Source: Anabaenopsis elenkinii CCIBt3563 (lineage in GTDB: Bacteria > Cyanobacteriota > Cyanobacteriia > Cyanobacteriales > Nostocaceae). From it: a stretch of DNA of 64,000 nucleotides. Below the pieces are notes generated by a model. The model made no database searches and was not told the DNA's origin. It saw nothing but the letters and a program-made list of their open reading frames with translations. This document shows, one piece after another, positions 36,871 through 48,456 of the stretch. Position numbers and translations under genes: made by a program. The DNA lies in contig NZ_CP063311.1 of NCBI RefSeq assembly GCF_015245355.1, forward strand, positions 827,313 to 891,312, in the 5' to 3' direction. The stretch's first letter is position 1; every line of letters begins with the position of its first letter.

Positions 36871-38011
36871 AGGACTTACGCATTGACAAAAAATATGATC
36901 TATGATATCTAGATCATGCGATCGCTATTAAGATTAGCAAAAATATGCTCACGTACAACTAAAGTAAACAGATTCCGTTGTATTTCATACCAATTGCTAA
37001 TTATTTTTTCAGAGCGCATAAACTCCAACTTAACAAAAGCTTGAAGTGAACAAAAGATGTGAGTCTTAATTGCATGAGTATCCCTAACCATGAACCGACA
37101 AATTCCACATACTTGTTTTATGGCTCGATGAAAGGTTTCAATTCCCCAATGAGTATCATGAATTGTCATAAATTCATTTCTAGTTATATCCTCGATTCTT
37201 TCCTCATCTGGAAGATACAAAATATAGTGTCTAGAGTCTTCTTTTTTAAAGTCTTTCCTCAACAACTTTATAAATCCAAATTCTTTCAGATGAGTCCTTA
37301 ATCCTTCTTCGGGAATAGCCAGAGTGCTTACTTGACAATACTTGTGTGGCTCATTTGAAACAGTTCTATTTTTTTCAATTCCGAAGAGAAAACCCAATTT
37401 CTGGTTTTTTAGGAATTTCAAATTTTCTACTCCTGAATACCAACTATCACCTGTTACAATTCTGGGTTTGACTCCCCAGCTTATTATTTCACTTACCATT
37501 TCTCTAAAATAATCGTTTTTTGTTTTTCCCTCCTTTTTATCATATATTCTGTAATTTATTGGCACTGAATTACCATGAATATCACTGTAATATAGAGTGA
37601 TTAAATTTAAGCCAATAATTGTTTTATGGGCTTTACCTGACCAAAAATAACCGATTAATTCAGCATTTTTGGGGTCGCTGTAAATCTTTTCTATCACTGT
37701 ATCATCTACACTTAGTATTCCTCCTACCAAGTTAATAACTTTTTCTATAATGTTGAATAAATCTTTCGGTTCATATCGCTCTCTCAATAAAAAGCGATTC
37801 ACACTATCATGTGAAACGTCTCCTAATATCTCTGCTAACCTACTGCACCCCCCAAACTTTGGCTCTGACAGTAAAAATAAGGTGTATAGGTCTAGATTGC
37901 ATTGCGCTGTGGATGGTTTCGTGATTTTTCTAATTGTCTGATACCTAGCAAGTAGACGACCTATATTTATCAATTCACTATTTTGTTATTCTGTCAATGC
38001 GTAACTCCTAA
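36871..38011 (-). mobile_element. DDE insertion sequence inserted in tnpB
   Basis: About 1141 bases. Terminal inverted repeats are AGGACTTACGCATTGACA on the left and the complement of AGGAGTTACGCATTGACA on the right, 17 of 18 matching. The flanks carry AATCT at 36866-36870 and 38012-38016, a likely target-site duplication. Two extra A at the right end leave the exact duplication length open. One intact transposase gene fills it, so insertion is probably recent. Confidence 0.85.
36909..37973 (-). CDS. DDE transposase (IS4/IS701-like)
   Basis: 354 residues, apparently intact. The acidic triad can be placed as Asp in ILSVDDTVIEK, Asp in RIVTGDSWYSG and Glu in THWGIETFHRAIKQVCG, the last in the Y/W-(2)-R-(3)-E-(6)-K-like setting of IS4-group enzymes. 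The C-terminus continues with HAIKTHIFCSLQAFVKLEF. It moves its own element by cut and paste. No passenger gene is present. Confidence 0.85.
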   Translation of the reverse strand: MINIGRLLARYQTIRKITKPSTAQCNLDLYTLFLLSEPKFGGCSRLAEILGDVSHDSVNRFLLRERYEPKDLFNIIEKVINLVGGILSVDDTVIEKIYSDPKNAELIGYFWSGKAHKTIIGLNLITLYYSDIHGNSVPINYRIYDKKEGKTKNDYFREMVSEIISWGVKPRIVTGDSWYSGVENLKFLKNQKLGFLFGIEKNRTVSNEPHKYCQVSTLAIPEEGLRTHLKEFGFIKLLRKDFKKEDSRHYILYLPDEERIEDITRNEFMTIHDTHWGIETFHRAIKQVCGICRFMVRDTHAIKTHIFCSLQAFVKLEFMRSEKIISNWYEIQRNLFTLVVREHIFANLNSDRMI

Positions 38012-39091
38012 AATCTTTGAATCAATCTCCCTGTGGGGATGGGGACAAAGTTTTGATTGTTTGCCTTACCTAAATTAGCATTAACTTTTTGTCCTTGATT
38101 CCATCCAATAACTATATTTCCTATCTGGTCATTCAGACATCTGTTAACAATGAATCTAGCTGCTTTGTTAATGGCATCTCGCATCTGGTTATTGCGTTTG
38201 CGTTGAATACGGTCAAGGTTAGCATCCCAATAAAAATCAGACTTACCTTGCTTATATTTGGCAACTAAACGGCAATAACCTTGATTCATTGATTTTAGTT
38301 TCTTACCATCAATGATTAAACTTTTGCCAAGAGTAGAAACACCTGTTAACCAATTTGTCCCTCCGTGGTCAAATCCCCACGCTTGGGAGTAATCAAGATG
38401 TGGGTTGTTTTCAATTGGTTGTTTACCATCATCAATTACCCAGTCAATCCAGAAAAGACCATAATAAGGACGAACTGTTACTTCCTTTACCCAATCGGAA
38501 TCAATAAAATCAGGCAAGGTTAGCTTAATATCTGTGATTAATTCTGGTTTGGTTTCTTTACTTATGGATGGCTTGAAATAACCATCTTTAAAAGTAAGTG
38601 CTTGCCTTGGAAATGTTACTGCTGCTAATCCTCCTTTTTTACGATACTTAGGTAATGAGGGTCTATCAAGCTCTCCGTTGTAATAAGCTTTAACCAATCC
38701 GTTATAACTGGTTATTGCTTCACCAACTAGTTTTAAGGTTTGTTGTGCTGCTTGTGCGGCTAAACTTTTGTAATGGGGGTTATCTTTAAGAGTTTTATCT
38801 AATTCCGGGTAAGTTGTTTGGCAATAATAAGTTTTCCATCCACTACGCAATTCGTCGCCAGACCAATAAGTTGTAAAAGCATTGTCCATGCTTTCCAGTC
38901 GTGCGTAATGACTTTGACGAGTATAGTAAATTGCACAATTTATTAAGCTATTTGAGTGTTGGCATTGGTCAACCCAAAAAGCTTTTTCTTCATCAGTGAA
39001 TTTAGCTCTGATTGGAATTGTTCTGTACAATCTTTACTCACCTACTGTTTAGAAGTATAGTTGTAACAACTATTAAAGTCAACAATACACA

Positions 39092-39501
39092 ATGGGTAAA
39101 TTATCAAAAGAAGATTATGAGTACAGACGAACCGAAAACTCTGTATCATCAATCAACTACCACTTTGTTTTTGTACCAAAGCGTAGAAGACCAGTATTAA
39201 TTAAAGATGTTGCTGCACGATTACAAGAAATTATTTTTGACTTAGTTACTGAACATGGATGGAAATTAATTGCACTTGAAGTTCAACCAGACCTCACTTT
39301 TTTATTAATGCGCCGACCCATGAATCCCCAGCAGATATTGCTAGATGGGTTAAAGGTAGGGCGTCGAATTATTTAAGAAAAGAATTTCCACAATTAAAAA
39401 AACTGCCTTCTTTGTGGACTCCAACCTACTTTGTTGCGACAACTGGACAGGTAAGCACTGAGGTAGTTAAAAAATATATTGAAAACCAGCGTGGGAAATG
39501 A
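39092..39501 (+). pseudogene. tnpA: TnpA (Y1 HUH transposase), frameshifted in the HUH motif
   Basis: The first frame reads MGKLSKEDYEYRRTENSVSS, YHFVFVPKRRRPVL and LEVQPD, then leaves the family. From about 39291 another frame continues correctly: HFFINAPTHESPADIARWVK, KEFPQLKKLPSLWTPTYFV and VVKKYIENQ with the catalytic Tyr, ending at TGA 39499-39501. At the junction 2 bases stand between GAC and CAC where 6 are expected for Asp-His-Val-His, so a 4-base deletion removed the first His of the HUH motif and shifted the frame. Confidence 0.85.
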
Positions 39502-39565
39502 GCAAACACAAAGGATAAATCCCCTTGAGTCGGGTTTCATCACCCTCGCTGAAGCGGAGGGGTTC

Positions 39566-41290
39566 TCACCCTCCCACTATATTTTCGATAGTCAGTGGTA
39601 AGTGAACAGTAAAAGTAGATCCCACACCGGGCTGACTTTTCACAAAAATCTCACCACCCATCATCTGACAAAAGTGGCGGCTAATTGCTAAACCCAATCC
39701 TGTACCACCATACCTTTTTGTGGTGGATGTGTCCCCTTGTGTAAAAGGTTTAAATAATTGTTGCTGTTGACTCTCAGACATCCCAATTCCTGTATCGGTG
39801 ACGCTGAAAGTAATTACACCAAAAGGAGCATCTGGGAGTAGGTCTGTCTTTTCCCGTTTGACCGTTAAGGTTACTTTACCATTCGTGGTAAACTTAGCAG
39901 CATTACTGAGTAAGTTTAATAATACTTGCTTCATCCTCGTGCGATCTGCGTACATTGTACCCAGTTGCTGATCACAATGCACTTCTAAGATATTCTTATT
40001 TTTTTCAATAGCGGATTTAACTGTTAGAACTACATTATTTATCAGCGCTGCAATGTCAAATTTTTCTGGGTAGAGAGTCATTTTCCCCGCTTCAATTTTT
40101 GACAAGTCTAGGATGTCATTAATCAGTTCTAGGAGATGTCTACCAGCCAAATTGATGGTTTCTAAGTCAGTGATAAAATCTGGAGATAAATTTAAATCTG
40201 TGGCGTCGTCTTGCAGCAGTTGACTCAAGCCAATCACCGCATTTAATGGCGTGCGTAATTCGTGGCTGACGTTGGCTAAAAATATGCTTTTCGCTCTACT
40301 CGCAGCTTCGGCTAATTCTTTAGCTTGTTCCAGTTCTTTTGTCCGCTCAGATACACGTTCAATTAATCGATTTAGGGACTTGGCTAATAAGCCAATTTCA
40401 TCTTCAGTGGTGACGGGAGCGCGTAAATCAAAATTAGATTTTCTAGCTACTTGTTCAGCTACTTGAGTTACAGTAATTACTGGTTCAGCGATCGCCCGGC
40501 TAGTACGCCAAGCGATAATGGCAGCGGTGACCACTGATACTAGCATACTCATGATTACAATAAACCGCTCAACTTTTTTAGCCTGCTCTACGTCTGCGTG
40601 CCTTGCTTGTTCTTGATTTTCGGCCAGTTTGAGGATATTAGTTAATCTTTGTGAGAGTTGGTCGAGCTGCATGGCTATTTCACCACCCATGATTTTTAAT
40701 AATTGCTCTCGTGTAACTGCGATCTTTTCGGGTTGAGGGCCAAAGTCCTGCAAGACAGTCTCTATTTCATTCAGGTATGATGTTAAGCTAATGCCATATT
40801 CATGTAATAAAACTTGTAAGTTAGAACTTTTTGCTGCTAATCTATCTGGTTTTCTCTCGATATATTGGGCAATTTCCCGCTCTAAACTTTTAGCTGTGTT
40901 AACACTTTGCAAAAAATTGTTTTTTTTATTTACTAATCGTTGTGAATTTTCTAATACCGCCACTAAATTCGAGCTATACAATTGTGCATCTAATACCGCG
41001 TCCTTATAATTAGTAAGTAGTTGTCTTTGTTCTTGGGCTTGATTGAATTGTCTGATTTCTCTTCCTCTGTAATAATTGGCAATTACTAACCCAGTAAGTG
41101 CCCCAAAAAACCCAATTCCGATAGCTACAAAATAACCATAACCAATCTTTTGATGTATGCGCCAGGAACTGGCTTTGAGTTTCCCGGATGAAGGAAATTC
41201 TATAGTTGGGAGTTCAGTCAAAGGCTCTTCTGCTGGCACTTTTTTGCTCTTGAAACTGCTAGTAAGAGGAATTGGTTTTTGAGTTTGCAT
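39566..41290 (-). CDS. Membrane-bound sensor histidine kinase
   Basis: 574 residues. Two membrane spans (about 50-72, [20 protein letters not shown], and about 245-265, [19 protein letters not shown]) enclose a helical periplasmic sensor region. A HAMP domain and a coiled coil follow. The phosphorylated His is in [18 protein letters not shown]. ATPase boxes: NLLSNAAKF (N), DTGIGMSE (G1), [10 protein letters not shown] (G2). There is no receiver domain, so a separate response regulator must exist elsewhere. The stop codon lies against the IS200/IS605 end; whether the tail is native cannot be told. Confidence 0.9.
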   Translation of the reverse strand: MQTQKPIPLTSSFKSKKVPAEEPLTELPTIEFPSSGKLKASSWRIHQKIGYGYFVAIGIGFFGALTGLVIANYYRGREIRQFNQAQEQRQLLTNYKDAVLDAQLYSSNLVAVLENSQRLVNKKNNFLQSVNTAKSLEREIAQYIERKPDRLAAKSSNLQVLLHEYGISLTSYLNEIETVLQDFGPQPEKIAVTREQLLKIMGGEIAMQLDQLSQRLTNILKLAENQEQARHADVEQAKKVERFIVIMSMLVSVVTAAIIAWRTSRAIAEPVITVTQVAEQVARKSNFDLRAPVTTEDEIGLLAKSLNRLIERVSERTKELEQAKELAEAASRAKSIFLANVSHELRTPLNAVIGLSQLLQDDATDLNLSPDFITDLETINLAGRHLLELINDILDLSKIEAGKMTLYPEKFDIAALINNVVLTVKSAIEKNKNILEVHCDQQLGTMYADRTRMKQVLLNLLSNAAKFTTNGKVTLTVKREKTDLLPDAPFGVITFSVTDTGIGMSESQQQQLFKPFTQGDTSTTKRYGGTGLGLAISRHFCQMMGGEIFVKSQPGVGSTFTVHLPLTIENIVGG

Positions 41291-41777
41291 TTCTCAAATC
41301 TCCTAAACCTCCCGCCAATATAATCGCATCAGTCTTGTTTGTCAGATCACTCACATTTATTGATGATTAGCATTTAACATGATCTTTTGTCATACAATAA
41401 ATAATTGCTGACTAGATAATTATCAAGAGTAAATTATTTTACGAAGATACCAAAATCCCTGATTAGTGCAACTTCGTGATCACTATAGCGGTTATCACCT
41501 GAATTATGTATACCTATAGGCCCTAGCCATATAATTAATTACCACAGAACATATTTATACAAAAAGTAGGGGAGTTGTGGAGCAGATCCTGAATGGTTGA
41601 TCATATCTGTTAACCGCTCTATCATCACTCCAGGGTATACAGATAATTACGTTAGTTGTGGCAATATTACGACTATTCACCCTATACCCCCTATCTTAGC
41701 TCTAACCCTGAAAAATGCACAGAGTTAATCTAGGTTTTTTGATGGGAAACCTAGAAAACCCACTTCCATGACTGGGG
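41291..41777. other. Intergenic, metK to histidine kinase
   Basis: 487 bases between the metK stop and the kinase start, both minus strand. AT-rich with no supported frame. Short dyads such as GTGATCACTATAGCGGTTATCAC near 41480 are present but weak. It must hold the kinase promoter. Confidence 0.35.
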
Positions 41778-43070
41778 TTATATTGCTAGCTGGACACTAT
41801 TAGTGCAGTCTTTAGCCCCTGGGGAAAGGGACTGTGTTACTAGCTGCTTCAACAGTTCAGCTTTATCGGTGCGCTCCCAAGGTAAATCTAAATCATTCCG
41901 CCCAAAGTGACCGTAAGCCGCGATGTCCTGATAAAAACGTCCGCCTCGTTCACTCGGTAAATTACGTAGATTGAAAGTATCGATAATCCCTGCAGGACGT
42001 AGTTCAAATTGCTCTTTGACTAATTCTAGTAAGGTTTGATCATCTACTTTCCCAGTACCGAAAGTCTCCAGAAAAATGCTCACGGGTCGCGCTACACCAA
42101 TGGCATAACTTAGCTGAACTTCACACTTTTGAGCTAAACCGGCGGCGACAATATTCTTGGCCATGTAGCGAGCTGCATAAGCTGCAGAACGGTCTACCTT
42201 TGTGGGGTCTTTACCGGAAAAAGCGCCGCCGCCATGACGGGAATAGCCGCCGTATGTATCAACAATAATTTTCCGTCCTGTGAGACCAGAGTCTCCTTGA
42301 GGTCCACCAATGACAAATTTGCCCGTGGGGTTGACTAAGAAACGTGTTTTCTGATCTGGCTTAATGTCAATGTCACCAAAAACAGGTTCCACTACTGCTG
42401 ACCAGAGGTCTTGTTTAATTTTGGCTTGTATTTCTACCTCATCCGTAATTTGCCCAATATTTTCTGTGTGCTGAGTAGAAATTAGAATAGTGTCGATACC
42501 TACCGGATATCCGTCTTCGTAGGCGACGGTTACTTGTGTTTTACCGTCGGGGCGGAGGTATGGCAATTTACCTGTTTTGCGCACTACTGCCAATCTGCGA
42601 GCTATACGGTGAGCAAGACTGATGGGTAAGGGCATCATTTCCGGTGTTTCGTTGCAAGCGAAACCGAACATTATACCTTGATCACCGGCGCCAATTTGAT
42701 CGAACAGTTGATCACTATCCTGCTGGCGTGTTTCTTGGGCAGTATTAACACCTTGGGCAATATCGGGTGATTGTTCATCTAAAGCAATGAGAACACTGGC
42801 ACTATCCGCCGAAAAACCATTAATAGCATCTGTATAGCCAATTTCGGCTATTTTCTGGCGGGCAATGTTAACGTAATTCACATGGGCTTTACTGGTAATT
42901 TCACCAGTGATTAGTACCAAACCAGTATTAACCACAACCTCAGCAGCAACCCGACTGCTGGGATCTTCGGTGAGTAAAGCATCCAGGACTGTATCAGAAA
43001 TCTGATCGCAAATCTTATCTGGATGACCTTCTGTAACTGATTCGGAGGTAAATAAATAACGTCTAGACAA
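41778..43070 (-). CDS. metK: S-adenosylmethionine synthase
   Basis: 430 residues; slightly longer than the usual 390-420 because of insertions typical of cyanobacteria. It makes SAM from methionine and ATP. Signatures [10 protein letters not shown] and [19 protein letters not shown] are complete, and the N-terminal [18 protein letters not shown] metal and substrate residues are kept. CTAGACAAAG precedes the start; GGAGGA at 43078-43083 on the minus strand serves as ribosome site. Confidence 0.97.
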   Translation of the reverse strand: MSRRYLFTSESVTEGHPDKICDQISDTVLDALLTEDPSSRVAAEVVVNTGLVLITGEITSKAHVNYVNIARQKIAEIGYTDAINGFSADSASVLIALDEQSPDIAQGVNTAQETRQQDSDQLFDQIGAGDQGIMFGFACNETPEMMPLPISLAHRIARRLAVVRKTGKLPYLRPDGKTQVTVAYEDGYPVGIDTILISTQHTENIGQITDEVEIQAKIKQDLWSAVVEPVFGDIDIKPDQKTRFLVNPTGKFVIGGPQGDSGLTGRKIIVDTYGGYSRHGGGAFSGKDPTKVDRSAAYAARYMAKNIVAAGLAQKCEVQLSYAIGVARPVSIFLETFGTGKVDDQTLLELVKEQFELRPAGIIDTFNLRNLPSERGGRFYQDIAAYGHFGRNDLDLPWERTDKAELLKQLVTQSLSPGAKDCTNSVQLAI

Positions 43071-43413
43071 AGAGTATTCCTCCTATTCAAACTAATTGTT
43101 ACTGGCTAAATTTTGCTTATTCAGTCTAGCAACTAATGTATGAAATCATAACAATATTTACCCACTCAACAGTTAGTATTTGATTTATTTTTTTTTAAAT
43201 TACACTTTTAGGATTTGCTTCATTATTCAGTAGTCATTACTTGCTGAGGTTACATACCCCCCCTACCCTGGGGCTAGGATAGCCAACTTATCTTGAGTAT
43301 GATTGAGGAATAATGACTGCTACTAAACAGATGATCAACTGAAAATTTTTCTGATATAAGAAAGGGGGAAACATCAAAGTACCCCCGAAACCTGCAATAC
43401 AAGTACAGATGAC
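43071..43413. other. Intergenic upstream of metK
   Basis: 343 bases after the prk stop. Includes T- and A-runs at about 43186-43200 and a C-rich patch at 43258-43270. I looked for a SAM riboswitch core and did not recognise one. Confidence 0.35.
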
Positions 43414-44418
43414 TTAAACTTGGACTGCTAGTTTAGCTTCTTTTGCTGTTAACCGCTCGTAGACGCTACGCATTTTCAAACCTGTCAGAACTTGGAATAG
43501 CCCAGTTCCATTGTTGGAGCCTGGATACTCACGGTGTTGGAGTAGCAAGTGAGTCATCTCACCTTGATATTTGGTGGATGTTTTACTCAAATGGGTTTCG
43601 ATATAAATAACTTCATCAAGGTTGTCGAATTGACCGTCTATTTCTAATACGGAAACATAACGCCCGTAGTAAACATCAGAGCCATAGTAGAGTTGCATAC
43701 CAGGGTATGAACAAGTTAGTTTGCGTCCGCAAGGAGTCCAGTTAATGGTTGAACCTTCATCAAACAAGTAGGTTGGTTCAAAGCCTTCCTTATCTTCACG
43801 TTGGAGCATACGTACCCGTAGTACTCTGCGATCCGTATCGTTTTTAATCAGGTTTGTGGGTAGTACTTGCAGGACTACATCGGCAAATTCTCTTTGTGGC
43901 TCAATGAATTTTTCAAAATCGGGTTTACGAGAGTTGATCTGAGCTAAAACGTCTTCATAGCGATGTCCTCTTTCTGCCATATCCCGCTGGATTTTCCAGG
44001 CAATTTTGACTTCATCACTAATATCGAAATAGACGCTGAAATCAAGTAGCGATCGCACACGCTCATCATATAAAGGATGTAGGCCTTCCACAACTATGAT
44101 GTGATTTGGCTCGATGCGCTCCGGTGGATCAATCATACCGGTTTCGTGGTTATAAATCGGCTTATTAATCGCTTGACCTTCTTTAAGGGCTTTGATTTGC
44201 TCATACATCAGGTCGAAATTGTTAGCTCTGGGGTCAAGTGCAGTTATCCCAGTTTCTTTACGCTGTTTGCGGTCTAGGGAATGATAGTCATCTAAACAGA
44301 TAACTGTCATGAACTCTTCACCAAATAAATCTATTAAACGGCGCAAAAAGGTAGATTTACCGCATCCAGAGTCTCCGGCTACTCCAATCAAGACCACGCG
44401 TTCCGGTTTAGCTGTCAT
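43414..44418 (-). CDS. prk: Phosphoribulokinase
   Basis: 334 residues, the standard cyanobacterial length. It phosphorylates ribulose 5-phosphate to the Rubisco substrate in the Calvin cycle. The P-loop is GVAGDSGCGKSTFLRRL with the regulatory Cys inside; the second regulatory Cys lies in VICLDDYHSLDR. These form the thioredoxin/CP12-controlled pair. HIIVVEGLHPLYDERVR is the Walker B region. The long upstream gap to petH suggests its own promoter. Confidence 0.97.
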   Translation of the reverse strand: MTAKPERVVLIGVAGDSGCGKSTFLRRLIDLFGEEFMTVICLDDYHSLDRKQRKETGITALDPRANNFDLMYEQIKALKEGQAINKPIYNHETGMIDPPERIEPNHIIVVEGLHPLYDERVRSLLDFSVYFDISDEVKIAWKIQRDMAERGHRYEDVLAQINSRKPDFEKFIEPQREFADVVLQVLPTNLIKNDTDRRVLRVRMLQREDKEGFEPTYLFDEGSTINWTPCGRKLTCSYPGMQLYYGSDVYYGRYVSVLEIDGQFDNLDEVIYIETHLSKTSTKYQGEMTHLLLQHREYPGSNNGTGLFQVLTGLKMRSVYERLTAKEAKLAVQV

Positions 44419-45311
44419 AAATTTCCTCTAAATACTAAATGTGTCAATGTGTCAATCAATATTTTTTCACACAGAAGATTCTGAAACCAGGAGTTGACGC
44501 CATTAGTTGTTCCTGTCTTCTTGCTACTCCGCAGGCATATGATATAATCAGACGGCAATACAACCAAGTCATAGTTGTATTTCGTCCGGCTAATATTTAA
44601 TCCCCGACGGGTAAGTATTTAATCCTAGTGGTGTACTTGATTTTAACAGAAGTGGGTATTCCATCACAACATTTGCTTTCAGAAACAATCTCCTGGTTGA
44701 CAAGCATCTTGATGATTTAGTTATTCATTTTAGATGGCCAGGCATTCTCCCCAAAACTGGTGTCACAAGTTTTACACTTATATGGCTCGATTTTATTATG
44801 TATAATAATTTGTTAGCCAGATGAATTTTTCTAAATCAGAAAATTTGAATTAGCCACCGGTGATATAATAGATAGTGCAAGTAAGATCACCATAGACGTG
44901 TTAAAACATCCTAGTACCGAGCAATGCCGGGAGCGGACATACAGTGAAGGTTAATACCTTGATATCGGCTTGGAAAAATGCTTGCGAGGGTAAATCTGGA
45001 GGGGGTTTTAGGGCACGGATGACTGGAAACTAGACAAACCCTGATGTGACAAAAATCTGCCGCTAAAACCGCCTTTATAGCGGCGAGAGTGTCAAAAGTC
45101 ATTGTATCTTAGCCCTTGGGTGGTGAAAAGCTATGTCCTTCACAGGGGTAGTATTTCACGAAAAAAAAGATTAAATTGACTCAATATTAACATTCTGCCC
45201 AAAATTTCTCCTATACCTTAGAAGGTGAACAGGTGTTTTTTTTGCTATCCCTGTATGTCTTTGGTGAGTGACCCTAGTATGGCATTAGCTAATGATGCCG
45301 CTTTCCCAAAG
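44419..45311. other. Long divergent non-coding region prk / petH
   Basis: Nearly 900 bases with no supported protein gene. The prk side is AT-rich with the tandem TGTGTCAATGTGTCAAT at 44442-44458. A more GC-rich block at 44895-45110 has several possible stems, including AAGGT-TAAT-ACCTT and GCCGCTA paired with TAGCGGC about 45059-45084, and could be a structured RNA. The rest would hold the petH promoters; I found no clear NtcA site. Confidence 0.4.
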
Positions 45312-45354
45312 TGTCAGTTTTAGTAACGGAAAATCCGATAAACTAAAACTGACA
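45312..45354 (+). promoter_or_regulatory. Long hairpin in the petH leader
   Basis: TGTCAGTTTTAGT at 45312-45324 pairs perfectly with ACTAAAACTGACA at 45342-45354; the 17-base loop contains an inner CGGA-AAA-TCCG stem. It ends 53 bases before the petH ATG. No T-run follows, so it is not a terminator. A role in controlling translation of the long isoform is inferred from work on the Synechocystis petH leader. Confidence 0.6.
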
Positions 45355-45401
45355 AAAGGAAAGAATTTTTGAGAAACGGTTAAGTAAAAATCGGAGTGTG
45401 A

Positions 45402-46751
<1,350 letters not shown>

Positions 46752-46813
46752 GTTAGTCCATAGTTATGACTCATTAGACTGAGGCGACTAACATAGCAGA
46801 AAAGCACAATAAA

Positions 46814-46838
46814 TAGGGTGGGTGAATAACCCACCCTA
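46814..46838 (+). terminator. petH terminator hairpin
   Basis: TAGGGTGGGT-GAATA-ACCCACCCTA, a 10-bp perfect stem about 60 bases after petH, followed by AAATTGTTTTAT. Good stem with a moderate T-tract. Confidence 0.7.
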
Positions 46839-46917
46839 AAATTGTTTTATAGCGATAGCTGAGAATAGCTTTCTCAGTGCTTAATTCACAAGTAGCAATC
46901 AGAAGGGTGCAAAATTT

Positions 46918-48204
46918 GTGGGAGTGAAACTAGGAATATTAGGATTGGGTACTGTCGGTACAGGTACAGTGCAATTACTGCAAGATGTGGTGGGACGTAA
47001 CCCGTTATTGCAGGAAATAGAAATATATCGCGTGGGAGTGCGATCGCTTGACAAAGTCCGGGAAGTGGAATTACCATCCCATGTCTTAACTACAGATTTA
47101 GAAGCCATTGTCAACGATCGGGAGGTGGATATAGTCGTTGAGTTAATTGGTGGATTAGAACCAGCGCGATCGCTGATTCTCACAGCTTTAAAGAATGGTA
47201 AACACGTTGTTACCGCCAATAAAGCCGCCATTGCGCGGTTTGGGGCAGAAATTTTTACAACTGCAAACCAATCCGGCGTCTATGTGTTGTTAGAAGCTGC
47301 TGTGGGGGGCGGTATCCCGGTGATTCAACCTCTGAAGCAGTCCTTAAGTGTTAACCGTATTAATACTGTTAGTGGTATTGTTAATGGTACAACTAACTAT
47401 ATACTCACCCGGATGCAAACGGAAGGTAGCAACTTCAGCGATGTCTTAGCCGATGCCCAAAGATTAGGTTATGCAGAAGCTGACCCCACCGCTGATGTAG
47501 ACGGTTTAGACGCAGCCGATAAAATTGCCATTCTGGCATCATTAGGCTTTGGCGGACGCATCAACCTCGAAGATGTCTATTGTGAAGGCATTAGGCAAGT
47601 CAGCAAGACAGATATTACCTATGCCGAAAAATTGGGATTTGTGATTAAATTATTAGCGATCGCTAAACAATACACAGACTCATCTTCTCTGTCCGTCAGA
47701 GTTCATCCCACCCTAGTACCAAAAACACATCCATTAGCTAGTATTAACGGTGTTTATAATGCCATTCTTGTAGAGGGAGAACCCATTGGGCAGGTGATGT
47801 TTTTTGGTCCTGGTGCCGGTGCGGGTGCCACGGCCAGTGCTGTGACCTCAGATATATTGAATTTAGTTGCTGTCCTCAAAACCAGTACAACCCAGCCAAA
47901 TCCACTATTAATTTGTGGACACCAAGATTACTGTCAAATTTCACCGATCACAGAACTAGTGACGCGATTTTATGCGCGGTTCCTAACCAAAGACCAACCT
48001 GGAGTGATTGGAAAATTGGGTACTTGCTTTGGCAATTATGGCGTTAGCTTAGAGTCAGTAGTCCAAACGGGCTTTCAGGGAGAATTAGCAGAAATTGTAG
48101 TTGTCACCCACGATGTCCGAGAAGGCGATTTTCGGCAAGCCCTGGCAGCAATTGAGAATTTAGAGGCCATTGATAGTATTCCCAGCTTATTGCGAGTGCT
48201 ATAA
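46918..48204 (+). CDS. hom: Homoserine dehydrogenase
   Basis: 428 residues from GTG at 46918, with AGAAGGG upstream. NAD(P)-binding LGILGLGTVGTGTVQLL, catalytic-domain VSGIVNGTTNYILTRM and GYAEADPTADVDGLDAADK are the family signatures. The last 80 residues (FLTKDQPGVIGKLGTCFGNY and on) form an ACT domain for feedback by threonine. It reduces aspartate semialdehyde to homoserine on the way to threonine and methionine. Confidence 0.96.
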   Translation: MGVKLGILGLGTVGTGTVQLLQDVVGRNPLLQEIEIYRVGVRSLDKVREVELPSHVLTTDLEAIVNDREVDIVVELIGGLEPARSLILTALKNGKHVVTANKAAIARFGAEIFTTANQSGVYVLLEAAVGGGIPVIQPLKQSLSVNRINTVSGIVNGTTNYILTRMQTEGSNFSDVLADAQRLGYAEADPTADVDGLDAADKIAILASLGFGGRINLEDVYCEGIRQVSKTDITYAEKLGFVIKLLAIAKQYTDSSSLSVRVHPTLVPKTHPLASINGVYNAILVEGEPIGQVMFFGPGAGAGATASAVTSDILNLVAVLKTSTTQPNPLLICGHQDYCQISPITELVTRFYARFLTKDQPGVIGKLGTCFGNYGVSLESVVQTGFQGELAEIVVVTHDVREGDFRQALAAIENLEAIDSIPSLLRVL

Positions 48205-48240
48205 CAGGAGACAACTGGAAATTTAATCGAGATATGGATA

Positions 48241-48438
48241 ATCTCAATATTAACATTGAGATAAAAGTACGCACTTTCAACAAAATTATACCTTTTGTTG
48301 TTTGTAGTAATTGCCCTGGCTGCCTGTTTTTGAGGACTAAAGGCCTCTGTTAGAGACCCTAGGTAAACCCTCGCAGCGATTTAGAATGGATATGGCCGCC
48401 AGTTGCCATCCCCCAGATCCCTGACACTGGACTGGGGG
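48241..48438. terminator. Two hairpins between convergent hom and CAAD genes
   Basis: ATCTCAAT-loop-ATTGAGAT at 48241-48262 and CCCCCAG-loop-CTGGGGG at 48410-48438. The first follows hom by 36 bases; the second follows the CAAD gene stop by about 18 bases on the minus strand. Neither has a long T-run. Confidence 0.5.
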
Positions 48439-48456
48439 AATTGCCACCTGGATTAA

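Larger units (their letters stand above)
36511..39030 (-). pseudogene. tnpB: TnpB (RNA-guided nuclease) gene split by an insertion sequence
   Basis: The N-terminal part (39030 to 38017) begins MYRTIPIRAKFTDEE and reaches IPTGRLIQR; the C-terminal part resumes at 36865 with LKELANEYG, TEEAYTSKAS, GKRVKRGLYQ and ADAQAAANILRK. Removing 36871-38011 with one copy of the flanking AATCT joins them in frame as RLIQRLKELANE. RuvC-I Asp is in GFDHGGTNWL; the RuvC-III Asp is in SSADAQAAAN. At the RuvC-II position the sequence is IVIGWNQGQK, without the usual Glu. It is inactive because of the insertion. Confidence 0.85.
36430..39565. mobile_element. IS200/IS605 element, disrupted
   Basis: An element with tnpA (plus) and tnpB (minus) diverging from 39031-39091. 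A hairpin CCCTTG-loop-CAAGGG lies beyond the tnpB 3' end at about 36472-36492, and CCCTCGC-TGAA-GCGGAGGG lies beyond tnpA at 39544-39562; such end hairpins are what TnpA recognises. Both genes are broken, so it cannot move by itself. The region around the tnpB 3' end would specify the guide (omega) RNA. Exact ends are not fixed. Confidence 0.7.

Noticed and set aside
43071-43413. SAM riboswitch before metK
   Set aside because: I could not recognise a conserved SAM-I/II core; only AT-rich sequence and a C-rich patch are present.
44911-45102. 63-residue minus-strand frame in the prk-petH gap
   Set aside because: No ribosome site, no membrane or domain pattern, and it overlaps the structured non-coding block.
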